Positions 12,294-25,260 of a DNA stretch of 64,000 bases are shown here, in pieces. The notes beneath the pieces are model-generated. The model was not told where the DNA came from and ran no database searches. It was given only the letters and a program-made list of their open reading frames with translations. A program made the translations under genes and the position numbers. Origin of the DNA: Eucommia ulmoides (lineage: Eukaryota; Streptophyta; Magnoliopsida; Garryales; Eucommiaceae); the NCBI GenBank assembly GCA_016647705.1, contig CM028329.1:57429231-57493230 (forward strand), in the 5' to 3' direction. The stretch's first letter is position 1; every line of letters begins with the position of its first letter.

Positions 12294-13750
12294 TGTCACA
12301 CCCCACCCCGGGGCCCCGACACCCAAGGTCGGGCGTGACGTCGACTTGATATTACCCGACCATTCAACAAAAATATATTTCTATAAACATGTACTACTGT
12401 AGATTTTTTTTTCCAAAAATATATTTACAAATCTCAAAACCCTGAAATACACATGTTCCAAAATATCCATAACAAAACTACAAAAAACTGAACCTTTCAC
12501 AGTTCACATCCGCTCCGACAATCTTCCAAAAATGACACCACCTTCTGATTCTACCTAATGCTAGTAGTGGACCCCTCTCTAGTTGTGGTACCTAAGACCA
12601 AATATTTTATCGGTGTACTATTTTCGTAATATAGAAACAATTTATGAATCAAGTATAATTATCAAATACCACTTTTCAAACATAATATAAATATAACCAC
12701 ACATTGAACCGAAAAAACATTCCACAACTATCACTGTAATAAGATAATGTATTTAAATCAACTAATCAAATTATTCTGATATATAATAAAATAACGCAAA
12801 CATATTTCCTTACTAGTCATAGGATCGTTTCACCTTACGATCGGGTGTTACGACGGTATCGTAACATGTACAACTATGCCATCTAAGGTGACCATTAATG
12901 CCAGGGCCATTTAATATATTTAATGGTAAGAGTCAATACGTGGTAAAAACCACCATATCATGATAATAAATATCATCGTCAATAACAACAACAAAATATA
13001 TCCACCACCTACAGAATTTGCTCTCTTATCAGGTCACAACATATCGTCCTATAGGATATACCCTCCTATCGGGATCACATTATGGTATAGTCGGATAATA
13101 AAAAAAATCACTTTTCACATTTAAAAAATTTACTTGATCGACATAACGTTATAAAATAATCCAATTTAATAAACCTTTTTTTTTTCACATTTTAGTATGA
13201 AAATATAATTTGACAATTTACATAGAAGACAGTACACTCACCTCGATTTTTACACTACTAAAAATACTATCGTCAAAATGCTATGCGGTCGGCGTCGCCT
13301 GTGAACCTAACAATCAAAAGGCCTAAACTAAGAATTTATTTAAAATAAATATAATATACAATGCGTAACCCTAAAATGTACTATTTCCCATTCTCAAATT
13401 TTTTAATTATACGAAATTATTTAACGCCTAATTTCTTAAGTTAATATTAATTGTAAAAAATTATTATAACAACGACTATAAAAAAATTTCTGTTAATAAT
13501 ATAATCTGTATAAAAGTATTAATCGACTGTTAAAATTTTTATTAGTCAACGAAATACTAAAAATTGTCGCTTTAGTACAATTTACGTACAATTTTATTTT
13601 AAATCGTACTTTTCGCAAGTTTGATATATCTATACCTATTGTATTTCTTGAACCCACGGAGAAATACTAGGTTTGATAAACCCGTACGAATAGCACTGGA
13701 GCTCCCCACAGAGAAATACTAGGTCTGGTAAAGCCACGGTCTAACAGATC

Positions 13751-14527
13751 TTACAACTGAATTTTTAATTCTTTTAACTCGGTAGGTGCCATACGATAAG
13801 ATGTAATTGATATAGGAGAAGTTCTCGGAAGTAATTCGATTGTGAACTTAATTTTTCTATCCACTGGCAATCTTGGTAACTCTTCTGAAAATACATCGGG
13901 AAAATTCTCGACCACTGGGATATCTGTCACCTGTACTTCATTCTGCCTGGTGTCAATCACATGCGCGAGGTATCATTGACATTCCTTATTTAATAATTTT
14001 CTGGCCTCTAGATTGAAATCAAACTAACAGGAGTAATGATTCTATCCATCGAAAATACAAACTCTGACTCGCCTGAGACTAGAAAAGTAACCTCATTTTT
14101 AAAACAATCGACTGTGGCATGTTAGCCGGATAATAAATCCATACCAAGTATCACATCAAAATCGTGAATACTCAGGGGTAATAGATCCACCAACAATTCT
14201 CTATCACCAATACGAAGTGGACTGTCTTTACACGCACCATCTATTAACACTGACTCACCCACACAGGTAGAGATAATGATACTATATGACAGAGAAATAG
14301 GAAATTTGCCTACATGATAAAGGTTGCCGAAATAAATGAATGAGTATAACCAGGTTCGATAAGTATACGTGTATCTTTATCATATAAAGACATGATACCT
14401 GTAACTAGATCCGGGGTAGCTTGGGCGTCCTGCTCGATAGTAGCAAATAAACGACCTCGAGTCAGAGGTCTACCGGCTGATCCTCTACCACGCCCCTGAA
14501 CACTGCTAGGGCCAACGCCACCCACAC
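13751..14527 (-). pseudogene. Gypsy element 2 pol remnant: protease and start of reverse transcriptase
   Basis: On the - strand, 14450-14310 encodes a retroviral-type aspartic protease segment whose active site reads EPGYTH where DSGATH is expected, so both catalytic-loop residues have changed. Then 13960-13751 encodes the pol linker and N-terminal RT segment, with FPDVFSEELPRLP and YRMAPTELKELK, which is highly typical of Del/Tekay chromoviruses. Frames are not continuous. RT palm, RNase H and integrase are absent because the 3' LTR follows almost at once. It cannot make a working polyprotein. Confidence 0.75.
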
Positions 14528-16135
14528 TATAACAACCCAATTTCCTAAGGCTGCCACGCGGTTTCTCCCCTTGAGGAATTAAAACTAAAATTGAATAATC
14601 AATATTTTATTTATTAAAAATCTAAGAAATTCAAAACATTTACATTCCAAATTCCAATTCCACGGCTCCAAATTCCATGCTACCAAACACTACCTAACCA
14701 AACTGGAGTTATATATATATTGGACATTTTACACTGTATGGGGAAAACTATATTTATCTATTTAATTAAGTCAATTTTTATAATAATAATAATAAATAAG
14801 AATATTGTACAATTTAATCCAAATCTCAATTAATGCATTTGTGGCACTGACCCAACTATATATTTGAATTTTATAAAGGCCATTATTTCGCCTTTTATTG
14901 TATATTATTTGAACATGAAGGACTAGTATTCAAATTGTTGATACCATTGTTTAATTTATTATACAATTAATTCTAAACACATATGTGGCTGTCATTCTCT
15001 CAATAATTCAAATAATCCAATTGAAATGGCAACAATTCAATTTGTAATATTAGGCAAAATCCACATTGATTCAAGTACAACTACTGTTTGAATTTATAAA
15101 GGCCATTATTTCAATTTCATATTTAAATATAACTATCATAATTACTTTAAATTCCAATTCCGTGTCGATTCGGCCACAATATTTGTAAATAATAATTACA
15201 ACTATTACAAATTTAACAGAAATCCAAATAAAATTCATGTCGCTGTCTTATTCTCACCAACCCTGCAATCAAAACTGTGAAATTGTGAGTCAACGCTCAA
15301 AAGAATTTCAACTCCTCTGATACGTGTATATAATTAATACAACAAATAAAATATATAAGCATGATTTTCACTTAATTATCACATAATCATAATTATTTCA
15401 TGCAAAATAATAATTATAATCCAACGACAATAACAACATAAATCTCATAATAGAAAAATTAAATACATATATTAGAAGAGTTATAAATTCTACCTAAAAT
15501 TCGAGCCAAAATTCGAACCGAAATATTAATCTCGTTCAAAAACTCCCAAAATCCAGAACGAAATCAACACATTTAGTTACTTCCATTTATATTCTTTTTT
15601 TTTTTTTTTTTTCTCACCTTCTCACCTTTCTATTATGCATATATTTATGTATTATATTTGTAGAGAGAGAGAGTAGGAATGGCGGTGAAATTCTTTCACC
15701 GCCATCAATTTTTTTTTTTTTTTTTATATATATATATAATATGTGTGTAATCATGGGACTCATTTCGTGGCCATTTTTTTTTTTTTTAATTCCTTTAATT
15801 TTATGGCCACAAATTTGTTACTTAAATGTTAAGATTTTGGAAAATTACACTTAATGCCCTATAATTATAAAATAATTTATACTTAAATCCAATAATTATA
15901 CTTAACTTCTCAAAATTATCAAATATTTATTATAAACTTGCATAATATACAAAACAATACAAAAATATTAAACTTATATAAAATAATATTTTCAAAAATA
16001 TAAATTTAACATTTAACTCCAAAAATTATCAAGTATATATTTATACCACAATTTACAAAATCGTCCCAAAAAATATTAAACTTATATAAAATAATTTTTT
16101 TTTTTTTCAAAATTATAAATTTTCGGAGTATTACA
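14528..16135 (-). mobile_element. Solo LTR (1608 bp) nested in gypsy element 2
   Basis: It is flanked by a perfect 5-bp target duplication, CACAC at 14523-14527 and 16136-16140. On the - strand it starts TGTAATACTCCG and ends ..GGGTTGTTATA, with the last CA mutated to TA. It shares its 5' tip with the LTR at 6188. Near its 3' end it carries the GGGAGAAACCGC block also seen at 424-434. With no internal region present, it is a solo LTR left by LTR-LTR recombination. It separates the zinc knuckles of gag from the protease. Confidence 0.75.
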
Positions 16136-16140
16136 CACAC

Positions 16141-17180
16141 TGCTCACGGAAAGTGTAGGTGTAGCAATAGATTTTGGACAATTTGGAGATAAGTGGCCCA
16201 GTTCATGACAACGGAAACATATCGGACTCGCCATAAGACAGTCTATAATGAAATGATCCGGTGATCCACATTGGTAGCACACGGCTTTTCCAGCTCGGCT
16301 AAACGTCTGACTCCTACCTTGCCCTTGCTGACTTAAACTTGAACTTTGTTCAGGTACAATCTGTCGTCGCCTAGAATATGATTGTTATGGGCCTAGGCTC
16401 CTAGCTGACTAGTCAGTTGTTGGGGTCCGAGGAAATAGCAGTCGAGGTACAGCTCCCCAAGAGGTGCCACCTGGATATACTATTAGGTGACTTGAACCTA
16501 TTTTTTTTGTACTGTTCACGGTTCTCGGCGACTTCTCATACATCTTTCTCTACTAATTTTGCCGTGTTTACCAATTCCGCATAACTTTTGATTTGCTTGC
16601 CAATCAACCTGGAACATATTTGTAGATCAAGTTTTTTTTGGAATCTTCTACATCTTACTTCTTCAGTCTTCACCAAATCAAGAGCAAATCGAGACATGGC
16701 ATCAAATTTGATTTTATACCATAGAGCGGACATCTTCCCCTATTTCAGTAATATGAACTCCTCCTTCATCTCGAATTGATATGATTCAGATAAATATTTT
16801 TCATTAAATACCACAACAAATTGATCCCAATAAATCTCTTCATCTAGAACTGAAATTAACCTCTTCATTTTTTTCCATCAGTGTTCGGCCTTTCCTTTCA
16901 ATTGGACGGTGGCGAGAAAAACTCGACTATCATCGGTAATGCCCATTACCTCAAATATGTGCCCTACGCTCCTCAACCAATTTTCAGCATCAACAAGACC
17001 CGCAGTTCCCTTAAAAATCGGGGGGTCCAATTCCTTGAATCTCTTCAAGAGTATAGCCTGAGGAGTGGTTGTTTCGGTTTGGGCCTTCTAGCATTCCATC
17101 ATCTTTATTTGTTGCTCTGTCAGTTGCGCAGCAGCCTGTAGTATTCGCTCGATGACATCCAAGCTTTTTTGCGTCCTATC
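16141..17180 (-). pseudogene. Gypsy element 2 gag remnant with two zinc knuckles
   Basis: The - strand of 16733-16536 encodes a typical plant gypsy capsid segment (ALWYKIKFDAMSRFA; RRFQKKLDLQICSRL). The - strand of 16282-16141 encodes two consecutive CCHC zinc knuckles, CYQCGSPDHFIIDC and CFRCHELGHLSPNC, both with perfect CX2CX4HX4C spacing. The upstream part to about 17180 is gag-like but broken by stops and frame changes. Downstream the frame runs straight into the nested solo LTR. Confidence 0.75.
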
Positions 17181-18940
17181 CATTTTCCTCTAGGGTCCAG
17201 AATGCCTCAGTACTTTCATTTTCAATCTGCATAGTCAAGATTTGAAATGAACTTTAATAAGTAATAGGGCCAACAATGCAAACGACAGTGCATGACGCAA
17301 ATGTGCTATTTAATCCAATAAAATAACTACCACTCACGTGTCGAACCAGCCTATCTTACAGTCCACTACTGACTAGACAATCTGGCACGTCTAGAGAACC
17401 TAGATCCTAAGCTCTGATACAAAAAACTGTGACATCTCACCACGAGGCCCCGAAGCCCAAGGCCGGGTGTGACGTCGACTTGATATTATCCGACCATCCA
17501 ACAAAAATATATTTCTATAAACATGTACTACTGTAGATTTTTTTTTTTTTACAAAAATATATTTACAAATCTTAAAACCCTGAAATACACATGTCCCAAA
17601 ATATCCATAACAAAACTACAAAAAAACTAAACCTTTCACGCTTCACCCCCGTTCCGACATTTTTCTAAAAAATGACACTACCTTCTGACTCTACCTAGTG
17701 CCAGTAGTGGACCCGTCTCTAATTGAGGCACTTGAGACCAAATATTTTATCGGTGTACTATTTTCGTAATATAGAAACAATTTATGGATCAAGCATAATT
17801 ATCAAATACCACTTTTCAAACATAATATAAATATAACCGCACACTGAGTCGAAATAACATTCCACAACTATCATTGCAATAAGATAATGTTTTTAAATCA
17901 ACCAATCAAATTATTATGATATATAATAAAATACTACACACATATTTTTATATTAGCCATAGGATCATTTCACCTCACGATCGGGAATTACGACGGTACC
18001 GTAACATGTACAACTGTGCCATCTAAGGTGACCATCAGTGTTAGGACAATTTAGTATCTCTAATGGTAGGAGTCAACACGTGGTAAAAATCATCATTTCA
18101 TGATGATAATTATTATCGTCAATAACAACAACAACAGATATCAACCACCTGTAGAACTTGCCATCTTGTCAGATCACAATATATCGTCCTACAGGACATG
18201 CCCTCTTGTTAGGACCAACAACATCTCGCAAGACATGCCCTCCTGTCAGGATCACACTATGGCATAGTCGAATAATAAAAAAAAAAAAAAACACTTTCCA
18301 CATTTAAAAATTTTACTTGATCCACATAACGTTATAAAGTATTCCATTTTAATAAACCTTTTTTTTTTTTTTTTTTTTTCTTCATATGTTAGTACGAAAA
18401 TATAATTTGACAATTTACATAGAAGACAATACATTTATCTCGATTTTTGATCTACTAAAAATACTATCGTCAGAATACTACGTGGACGGCGTCGCCTGTG
18501 AATCTAACAATCAAAAGTCCTAAACTAAGAATTTATTTAAAATAAATCTAATATGCAATGCGTGACCCTAAAATGCATTATTTTTCATTCCCAAATTTTT
18601 TAATTATACGAAATTATTTAAGGCCTAATTTCTTAAGTTAATATTAATTGTAAAAAAATTATTATAACAACGACTATAAAAAATTTCCTGTTAATAATGT
18701 AATCTATAGAAAAATATTAATCGACTGTTAAAATTTTTATTAGTCAACAAAATACTAAAAATTGTCGTTTTAGTATAATTTACAATTTTATTTTAAATCG
18801 TACTCTTCGCAAGTTAGATATATTTATATCTATTATATTTCGCAAACTCGCGTATATAATTTTTACATATAAATATACATGTATATTTGTCCGTATAGAT
18901 AGTCCCATAAATTAAACGTAATATATATTTTATTTTAGCA

Positions 18941-18950
<10 letters not shown>

Positions 18951-18987
<37 letters not shown>
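18951..18987. repeat. (TA)n microsatellite in the 5' LTR of gypsy element 2
   Basis: Uninterrupted TA dinucleotides; the short open frame over it (IYIYIY) is an artefact. Confidence 0.9.
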
Positions 18988-18993
<6 letters not shown>

Positions 18994-19549
18994 ACAATAC
19001 CTGTAGTGGTCGATTTCTTCGTCAGTTCCTTTATTTATTTTTTCTCTGTGTGTGTGTGTGTTGAGCCATTGACAAACACACACATATATAATATGTATAT
19101 ATATAAACGCAAGCCTTTAGGCCGTCTTTTTTTTTGTGTTGGTGTTTGGACATAACACGTATAACTTTCTTTCTTTTTTATCAATATCTTATATAGATAA
19201 TTGGGCTTGTCTCCTTCTTTAGGAGACAAGTCCCACCACATAATTAAATATTTTTATTTATTTATTTATTTACATTAATTATTCTTTTTAAAATAAAAAA
19301 AAATATATTAATTATATCCCAAAATTTTTAAAATTTTATTTTAAATAACTTAATAATCCCTAAATTTTTAAAAGTCAAAATTAAAATTAACATATTAACC
19401 CCTAAAAATTTTAAAATCAAACTTTTAAGTACCAAAATAGCCCATAAAATTTTTAAAGTAAAATTTAAATAATACATTGAACCCCATTATTTTTCTAAAT
19501 ATTCTAAAATGCAGTTAAAAATATGCATGTGTAGGAACTAGACTTTACA

Positions 19550-20169
19550 CTACCACAGTCGGTTGACCGATCGATTCAGAGAGTTTCACTTGGCCAATCG
19601 GTTGACCGATCTCTCCTAGGCGGTTGACCGATCGATTCAAAAAGTTACTATTTTCCAGCCTATAGCCACTCGTTGACCGAACCTTTGCTGGTCAGCTAAC
19701 CGAACAATGCTGGAAACTCTCTTTCTCAACTTATTTCAACTCCAAACTTTATCGTTTAATCCCATTAACCGATTGCTTTTCTCAGTTAATACAATTAACA
19801 CTAATATTCAATTTTAAACATTAATCTCACTTAGGTCAATTTTTATTTTTTCAATATGACATTGGAGCAAATATTTGAATACTAATTAGGATTCTAAAGT
19901 TTATCAAATTAAACACACGAAGATATAATTCATCAATTTGTGTTGTGTGTGATCCTAATTCGAGACACATTAAGAGTATAAGAATATTTGAATTATTTTC
20001 ATCTAAATTCTTTGGAATTTTTAATACTCTTCATTTTTTCATTGTCCATCTTTACACCCTTGATAATTTCTTCATGATTCAATATTTGATTGGAACTCTT
20101 ATACTGAAACGCTTAATAAATATATTAGTTCTACAAAAAATATTAACTCTTAATTGTCCATCAAAACCT
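19550..20169 (-). mobile_element. Inverted copy of the CGGTTAACCGA LTR, part 2
   Basis: This continues the element broken at 12293. It carries further CGGTTGACCGATC motifs at 19558-19690. From 19720 it is the reverse complement of about 4070 back to 3610, including the 'TTGGAGCAAATATTTGAA' and 'TTAGTTCTACAAAAAATATTAA' blocks. It stops matching near the A-run at 20169, so its far end is lost. Confidence 0.6.
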
Positions 20170-20566
20170 CAGGATAAAAAAAAAAAAGTGATGCGTGGAC
20201 TGCATGAGTTAAAATTTTAATTTTATAAGTGTTTCAGAAATGATATATATTATAAATACTCCCTTTATGGTAAATTTATTGTTATATGTGACTTTACACA
20301 AAAATTTTAGATAATATTTGAATACTTTTTATTTAATTATATTATCGGTTAAATTTTATTTTTTTTTCTTTTTTCTCTATTCTTCATGTATTTTTTTTTT
20401 TTAAAGAAAATAGATGTTTAAAAAAGGCAAAAATTCTTAAGATTTTTTTGAGGTCGTGTAAAAATTTGAAGAATAAATATATCTTGTTAAAAATAAGTAT
20501 AAAAGAAGACTGGGTATACAGTAGATCAATCCATTACCACATAAATCTGTTTACATCATATTATTA

Positions 20567-20602
<36 letters not shown>

Positions 20603-21528
20603 AACATTTATTTTATTTTATTTAATAACTAGCGTAGAATCTGTACCACACGAACTAAAAGAGAAAACATTAAAATTTGAGCAGAAAGCGGAAGGCTTAC
20701 TAATTTAAAAAATTTAAGAAAGTTGAAATTTTAGTAGTCTAAAAATTCTTTGTTGAAAATTAAATACAATAACTTGTAATAAATACAATAAAAAAAATCA
20801 GAATAAATGACATATATTGTGAGTAAAGATTTATCTCTTAGCAAAAATTTACTCTTAATCGATCAATTTTTTTATATTTGCAGTCTATTGTCTCGTTCTA
20901 TCAACACGTGGTGATCCAAAACTAGTATAATTTTCTTTCTCATGACACAATAATTAAAAATAAAAATAAAATAACAAATCATTACCACGTGAGATTTTAT
21001 TGTAACTTAATAGTTAAAACACCAAGGTTTGAGGCTCAATTTTATTTTTAGGATATTTTATTATTGACTCCGAGGCTCATCACTAATTCATTCTTATACC
21101 TTTATAATCATTTAAATTTAGCAAAAAATTCAATTGGCATATGGTAATTATTTATTGTACAATAACATTTATATCTCCCATTCATTATGTTGATGTTGCC
21201 ATTATTACTGTACAATAACATTTGTACCCCTTCATTTATTATGTTACTATTAACATTGTTCCTGAACAGTAACATTTGCATCCTCCCATTTATTATGTTG
21301 CAATTGATGTAATGAGATAATATGTACTTGGATTTATCTTAAATAATAAATATATAGGTAGTGTTTTCTCAATATGAGCTTATAAGTAGTAGCTCATCTT
21401 AATTTTAATGATAAAAGTGGAGTTTTCTCTAATTTTTTCTTATTTTTATTATTTTTTTTACAATTTAAATTTAATTTATTGTAATTATAAATTTAAAGTT
21501 CCAAATAGAACCGAGCATTAATTTTAGG
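20170..21528. other. AT-rich intergenic spacer
   Basis: No gene is recognisable. It contains a (TA)n tract at about 20571-20600 and the short tandem repeat listed at 21150. The rest shows no structure that I can name. Confidence 0.5.
21150..21305 (+). repeat. About 53-bp tandem repeat, 3 copies
   Basis: The block GTACAATAACATTT followed by 'CCCATTTATTATGTTG'-like text recurs at 21157, 21210 and 21264. Confidence 0.7.
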
Positions 21529-21789
21529 TATAAAAAATAGGTTTTTATTATTTAGTCTTCTTTCCATAGACTATGTAGAGAAAAGATCTTTTAAATTGTT
21601 CGTTTAGCCTTCAAACTTCATAGTACACCTAATTAAATTTTTAGTCTTTCAAAGATTAAAAAATAAATAAAAAATGGTAGTAAAATGACATACACTCACC
21701 CGAAATAAACTCATCTCTCTTTTACTCACATTAACTGTTAACGTGCTATCTAGGGATGCTTAGTCTTCTATCCACTGTTTACTCACGAT

Positions 21790-22600
21790 CAATTTCAAAT
21801 TCATGAGAGAGAGTCTCTCTCTCAAAAAACCCTAGTTTAGTTTCAGGTTTTGCTCTCTTCACCGTCGCCGACCACCCCTCCACCGTCACTCACGGTTTTG
21901 CTCTTCTCTCTCTTTCATTCAGGTTTGCGCATGGTTGTCGGCCAACAAACGTTGCTCGTGTCGCCGCCGTCATCAATCCCGAGTTGGGTTCCCTTTAATC
22001 TTCCATTTTCCTCGCTGATTTCATGTCATACCCAAACAATTTTTAGAGAGAGAGGGGGGGGGGAAGAAACAGTTGGCGCAGAGGATTCATCGGCTCTTTC
22101 ACACTAGATCTTGGGATTTGATTGTTTGGGGTTGGGGGAGAATGGGGTTTTTCAAGGACCTTGTGCGTTTTGTATTGAATTTCTTTGCAACCAAACAGAG
22201 CTCAATTAAATTTTTTTTTTTTGTGGGTTTTATTTGATTTTTGTTTTTCTGTTTTGGGTTTGTCGAATTACGAGCTGAAATAAAAGCTTGAGTTTCGATT
22301 TGTTGTTTTTCATCTATTGATTTTAGAGTTTTTGTTTAAAGCCGTGTTTGGATGGGGATTTGCTTGAGCAACTAAATCAAGGTCAACAGCTTCAGAGTAG
22401 GTAAATCTTTCCGGCGAAGTCGTTAACACCCACCGTTAATACCCAACACCGTTGCCATTGTCGGAAATCGTAAGTTCCAGTAACTTCTCACTTCATCTTC
22501 TACCGCTTTCGAAATAGAAGTCCTGGCGAAATCGCAAGTTCCCGCAACTCCTCACTTCTCTCTCTCCCTCTCTCTAAACCAGATCGTCAATGTTATTATT
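21790..22600 (+). other. Gene-like, possibly captured segment inside the outer Mutator-like element
   Basis: The composition changes to C-rich UTR-like sequence ('CAAAAAACCCTAG', 'CACCGTCGCCGACC'), with a short open frame at 21850-22107 (85 codons) whose product I do not recognise. Captured fragments are common in plant Pack-MULEs, but nothing here identifies a donor gene. Confidence 0.3.
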
Positions 22601-22650
22601 AGTGTTTGTGTGATTTTTCACATATGTATTTTCTGGACAACATGAATGTG

Positions 22651-25260
22651 TTAACGTTAACATAGAAGAAACTCCTAAAAATGTGCATTAACGTTAACGC
22701 AAACACGACTCAAACACACGTTCATATCTGAATTGGAAAATTTCTTAGGGTCTGTTTGGTTGTTCTTGATTTTTTTTTAGGAATTTTTCAGATCTGAATT
22801 GGATTTTGTTGTGGCGTTCAAATCTCATTCATTTCGTGTCGCTTGTTCTAGATTTTGTTCAATATTTTTTTTTGATTATGTTGAAATATAGATTGATTTT
22901 GCTCAATAGTGGTGTAGGTGGATGAGGTGTTCATTTTTACGTGGGATAAAGACCTTTTTGGTCCCTAACAAATGACCCGGGTGTTAAATTAGTCCCTAAC
23001 TTTTGCAACTCGACACATTTGCCCTTGACATTTCAAAATAGTGTCAAATTGGCCCCTTAGGCAGATTCTGTTAAGTCAAACTAACGGTCAATATTTCTTT
23101 AAGGGTATTTTGGTCTTTTTATTCAATGGGGTTAATTTGAAAAGTTATTTAATTGGGGGTCATTTAATTTTCTATCTAAAACTTAAGGGTTTATTATGTA
23201 TTTTTTCTTCTTATTCATCTTCTTCATTTCCCACCCCTATTCCATCTCCGGCCACCCCTGCTCCATCTCCGGCTACCCCTGCTCCCTCTCTTCTATAGCT
23301 ACTAATGTTACTCCCACCCACCGAGGAAAAACACTACCAAAATGAACATCAACACCGTCAAACAAACACCACCGAAATGAACAACACCGCCGAAAAACAC
23401 CGTGTACAGGGGTGGTGGAGATCACAGTCGTTGAACAAAACCTTGCCTCACCACCGTCGTTAAACGAAATCCCTCACCACGATCGACAGACGAATGAAAT
23501 CCCTCACCACCATCGTTGAACGAAATCCCTTACCACCACCGTCGGCGTAATCGCAACGCAATTTTTCTCTCTTCTGTGTGGTTGCGGTGGAAGATAAGGT
23601 GGTGGTGCATTGGCGGAGAGAGAGGAACGAGGAGAAGTAGAAGGTAGTGGTAGTGGAGTTGCAGGAGTGGTTGGTATGAGAATTCATTTGGGTTTCAATT
23701 AAACCCTTTTTCAGCTTCCAGCTTCAATCTCTCTCTCTAGAAATTGAAAAGTGAGTTTCAATTGAACCCTTTTTCATATCATTGATGATGAAACAAATAA
23801 AAAACAAACAAAACGCATTTCAAAATTCAAACAAATAGAGATGAAAAATTAGGTCAGGAAATTACTCGTTCTTATCGAGTAGAATGGTATCTGGTTTGGT
23901 TCGGCGGTGTGTTTGGCGGTAGTGATGTTTGGTTCGGCGATGGGAAATGGGGCGGCGATGGAGATCGATTAGGGTTTTCTTCTCAGATAAAGTTTATCTC
24001 TCTCTCTTCTTCATTTGGTTGTTGTTTGGTTCGGCGGTGTGTTCGGCGGTAGTGATGTTTGGTTCAACGGTGCTGTTTTGGTGGTGCTCGATGGTGCAGA
24101 AAAACGAATGAGGGGACTAAGGAGCCAAAAAAAAAAAAAAAAAAATAGAGAAAAAGAAGAATAGGTATAGGAAAAAATATTTTGACCCCTTAGTTTACAA
24201 CATATGTAAATAGACCCCATTAAATTAATAAGAATGAAATGACGCATGTACCCTTAGCCAAATACTCACGTGTTTGTCACATGGCTGTTTCCATCCAATT
24301 TCCCTAAATTTCATTAACGACATTTGCCTCAGGGGCTAATTTTGCATTATTTTGAAATGTCAAGGACAAATGTGTCGAGTTGCAAAAATTAGGAGCCAGT
24401 TGGACACTTAGGCCATTTGTCAAGGACCAAAAAAGTTTTTATCCCTTTTTACGTTAACGTTAATGTTTTGTGTGATTTTTTCACATATTTGTTTTTTGGA
24501 CAACATGAATATGTTAACGTTAACACAGAAGAGAACCTCAAAAAATACATTAACGTTAACGCAAACCCAACCAACACACACATTCAGCTCAAAATGAAAA
24601 AATACCACATATGTTAGTTTATGTTAACGCGCATAAGATAAAAATATGCAGTAGGATGTTAATATTAAAACCCACAGTCCGATGGTGAAAAATACTTTAA
24701 CGTTAATGCACACAAACTGACGAGGAAAGATGTGGTGACGTGAATTTTCACACAAATAAAAAATATGAAAATGCGTTAACGTTAACGTAAAATCCAAATC
24801 ATAAATTTGTAACATAGGCAAGATTTGACCAAAAAAAAAAACATAGGCAGTGTTTTGCTAAAAATGAGTTAACGTTAATGGACACAAAATAAATAAGGGA
24901 CGATGAGTTAACGTAAACATACAAAAAAGAACATGAAATGCAATAATGTTAACATGAAAATCAATTGTAGTTTTGTAAAAATTGTTAAGGTGCATTGTTG
25001 AACATTTAAGTTAACGTTAACGTTATGTGTGTATATTTTGTTTTGTTGCATATGACAAAATGACAGAATCGTAAATAAGTTAACGTTAACGTAATACATA
25101 TAAACAAATGGGTAAGATGCGTTAACGTGCAAAAACAAAAAAAAATAAAAAAAAATAACATGAATGCAATAACGTTAATGTTAATTCAAAATGTAATTTT
25201 ATAATATAGGCAATGAGTATTGCTTGAAGTGTTTTACGTTAACGTTAACATCATTGTTGT
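22651..25260. repeat. Array of TTAACGTTAACG motifs, interrupted by the inner element
   Basis: The 10-mer TTAACGTTAA occurs about eleven times: near 22651, 22688, 24454, 24514, 24550, 24697, 24775, 24869, 25011, 25080 and 25238. Single or mutated TTAACG units lie between. Blocks of 130-230 bp carrying the motifs are also duplicated: 22598-22735 matches 24462-24600, and units at 25012 and 25240 match with about 228 bp period. With the inner element removed the array is about 1.1 kb. Open frames here read VNVN on both strands only because GTTAAC is palindromic. Confidence 0.85.
22943..24445. mobile_element. Inner Mutator-like element with long TIRs
   Basis: Perfect 9-bp target duplication TTTTTACGT at 22934-22942 and 24446-24454. 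Terminal inverted repeats of about 130 bp start GGGATAAAGACCTTTTTGGT on the left and GGGATAAAAACTTTTTTGGT on the right (- strand), and share TTTTGCAACTCGACACATTTG. Length is 1503 bp. It is non-autonomous, with no transposase. The interior has short tandem repeats: CGAAATCCCTCACCACC units at 23464-23540 and a duplicated TTCGGCGGTGTGT..GCGGTAGTGATG block at 23899 and 24031. It inserted inside the TTAACG array. Confidence 0.8.

Larger units (their letters stand above)
12294..19549 (-). mobile_element. Ty3/gypsy element 2 (Del/Tekay-like), internally deleted
   Basis: The element lies on the - strand. Its 5' LTR is 17428-19549 (2122 bp, ends TGTAAAG.. / ..GATGTCACA). The 3' LTR at 12294-13650 matches 17428-18840 closely but lacks its own first part. 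Next to the 5' LTR, the - strand of about 17410-17427 reads TTTGTATCAGAGC, a one-mismatch Met-tRNA primer site. Gag, a decayed protease and the start of reverse transcriptase remain. The rest of pol and the 3' LTR junction are deleted. Flanking 5-mers are CTATC and CTACC, a target duplication with one change. It split the LTR copy at 10477-12293/19550-20169. A 1.6 kb solo LTR sits inside it. Confidence 0.75.

Noticed and set aside
24417..24617. Open frames on both strands with VNVN repeats (also 24420-24608, 24908-25138)
   Set aside because: They arise only because GTTAACGTTAAC is palindromic and free of stops in one frame on either strand; no domain, and motif spacing is irregular.
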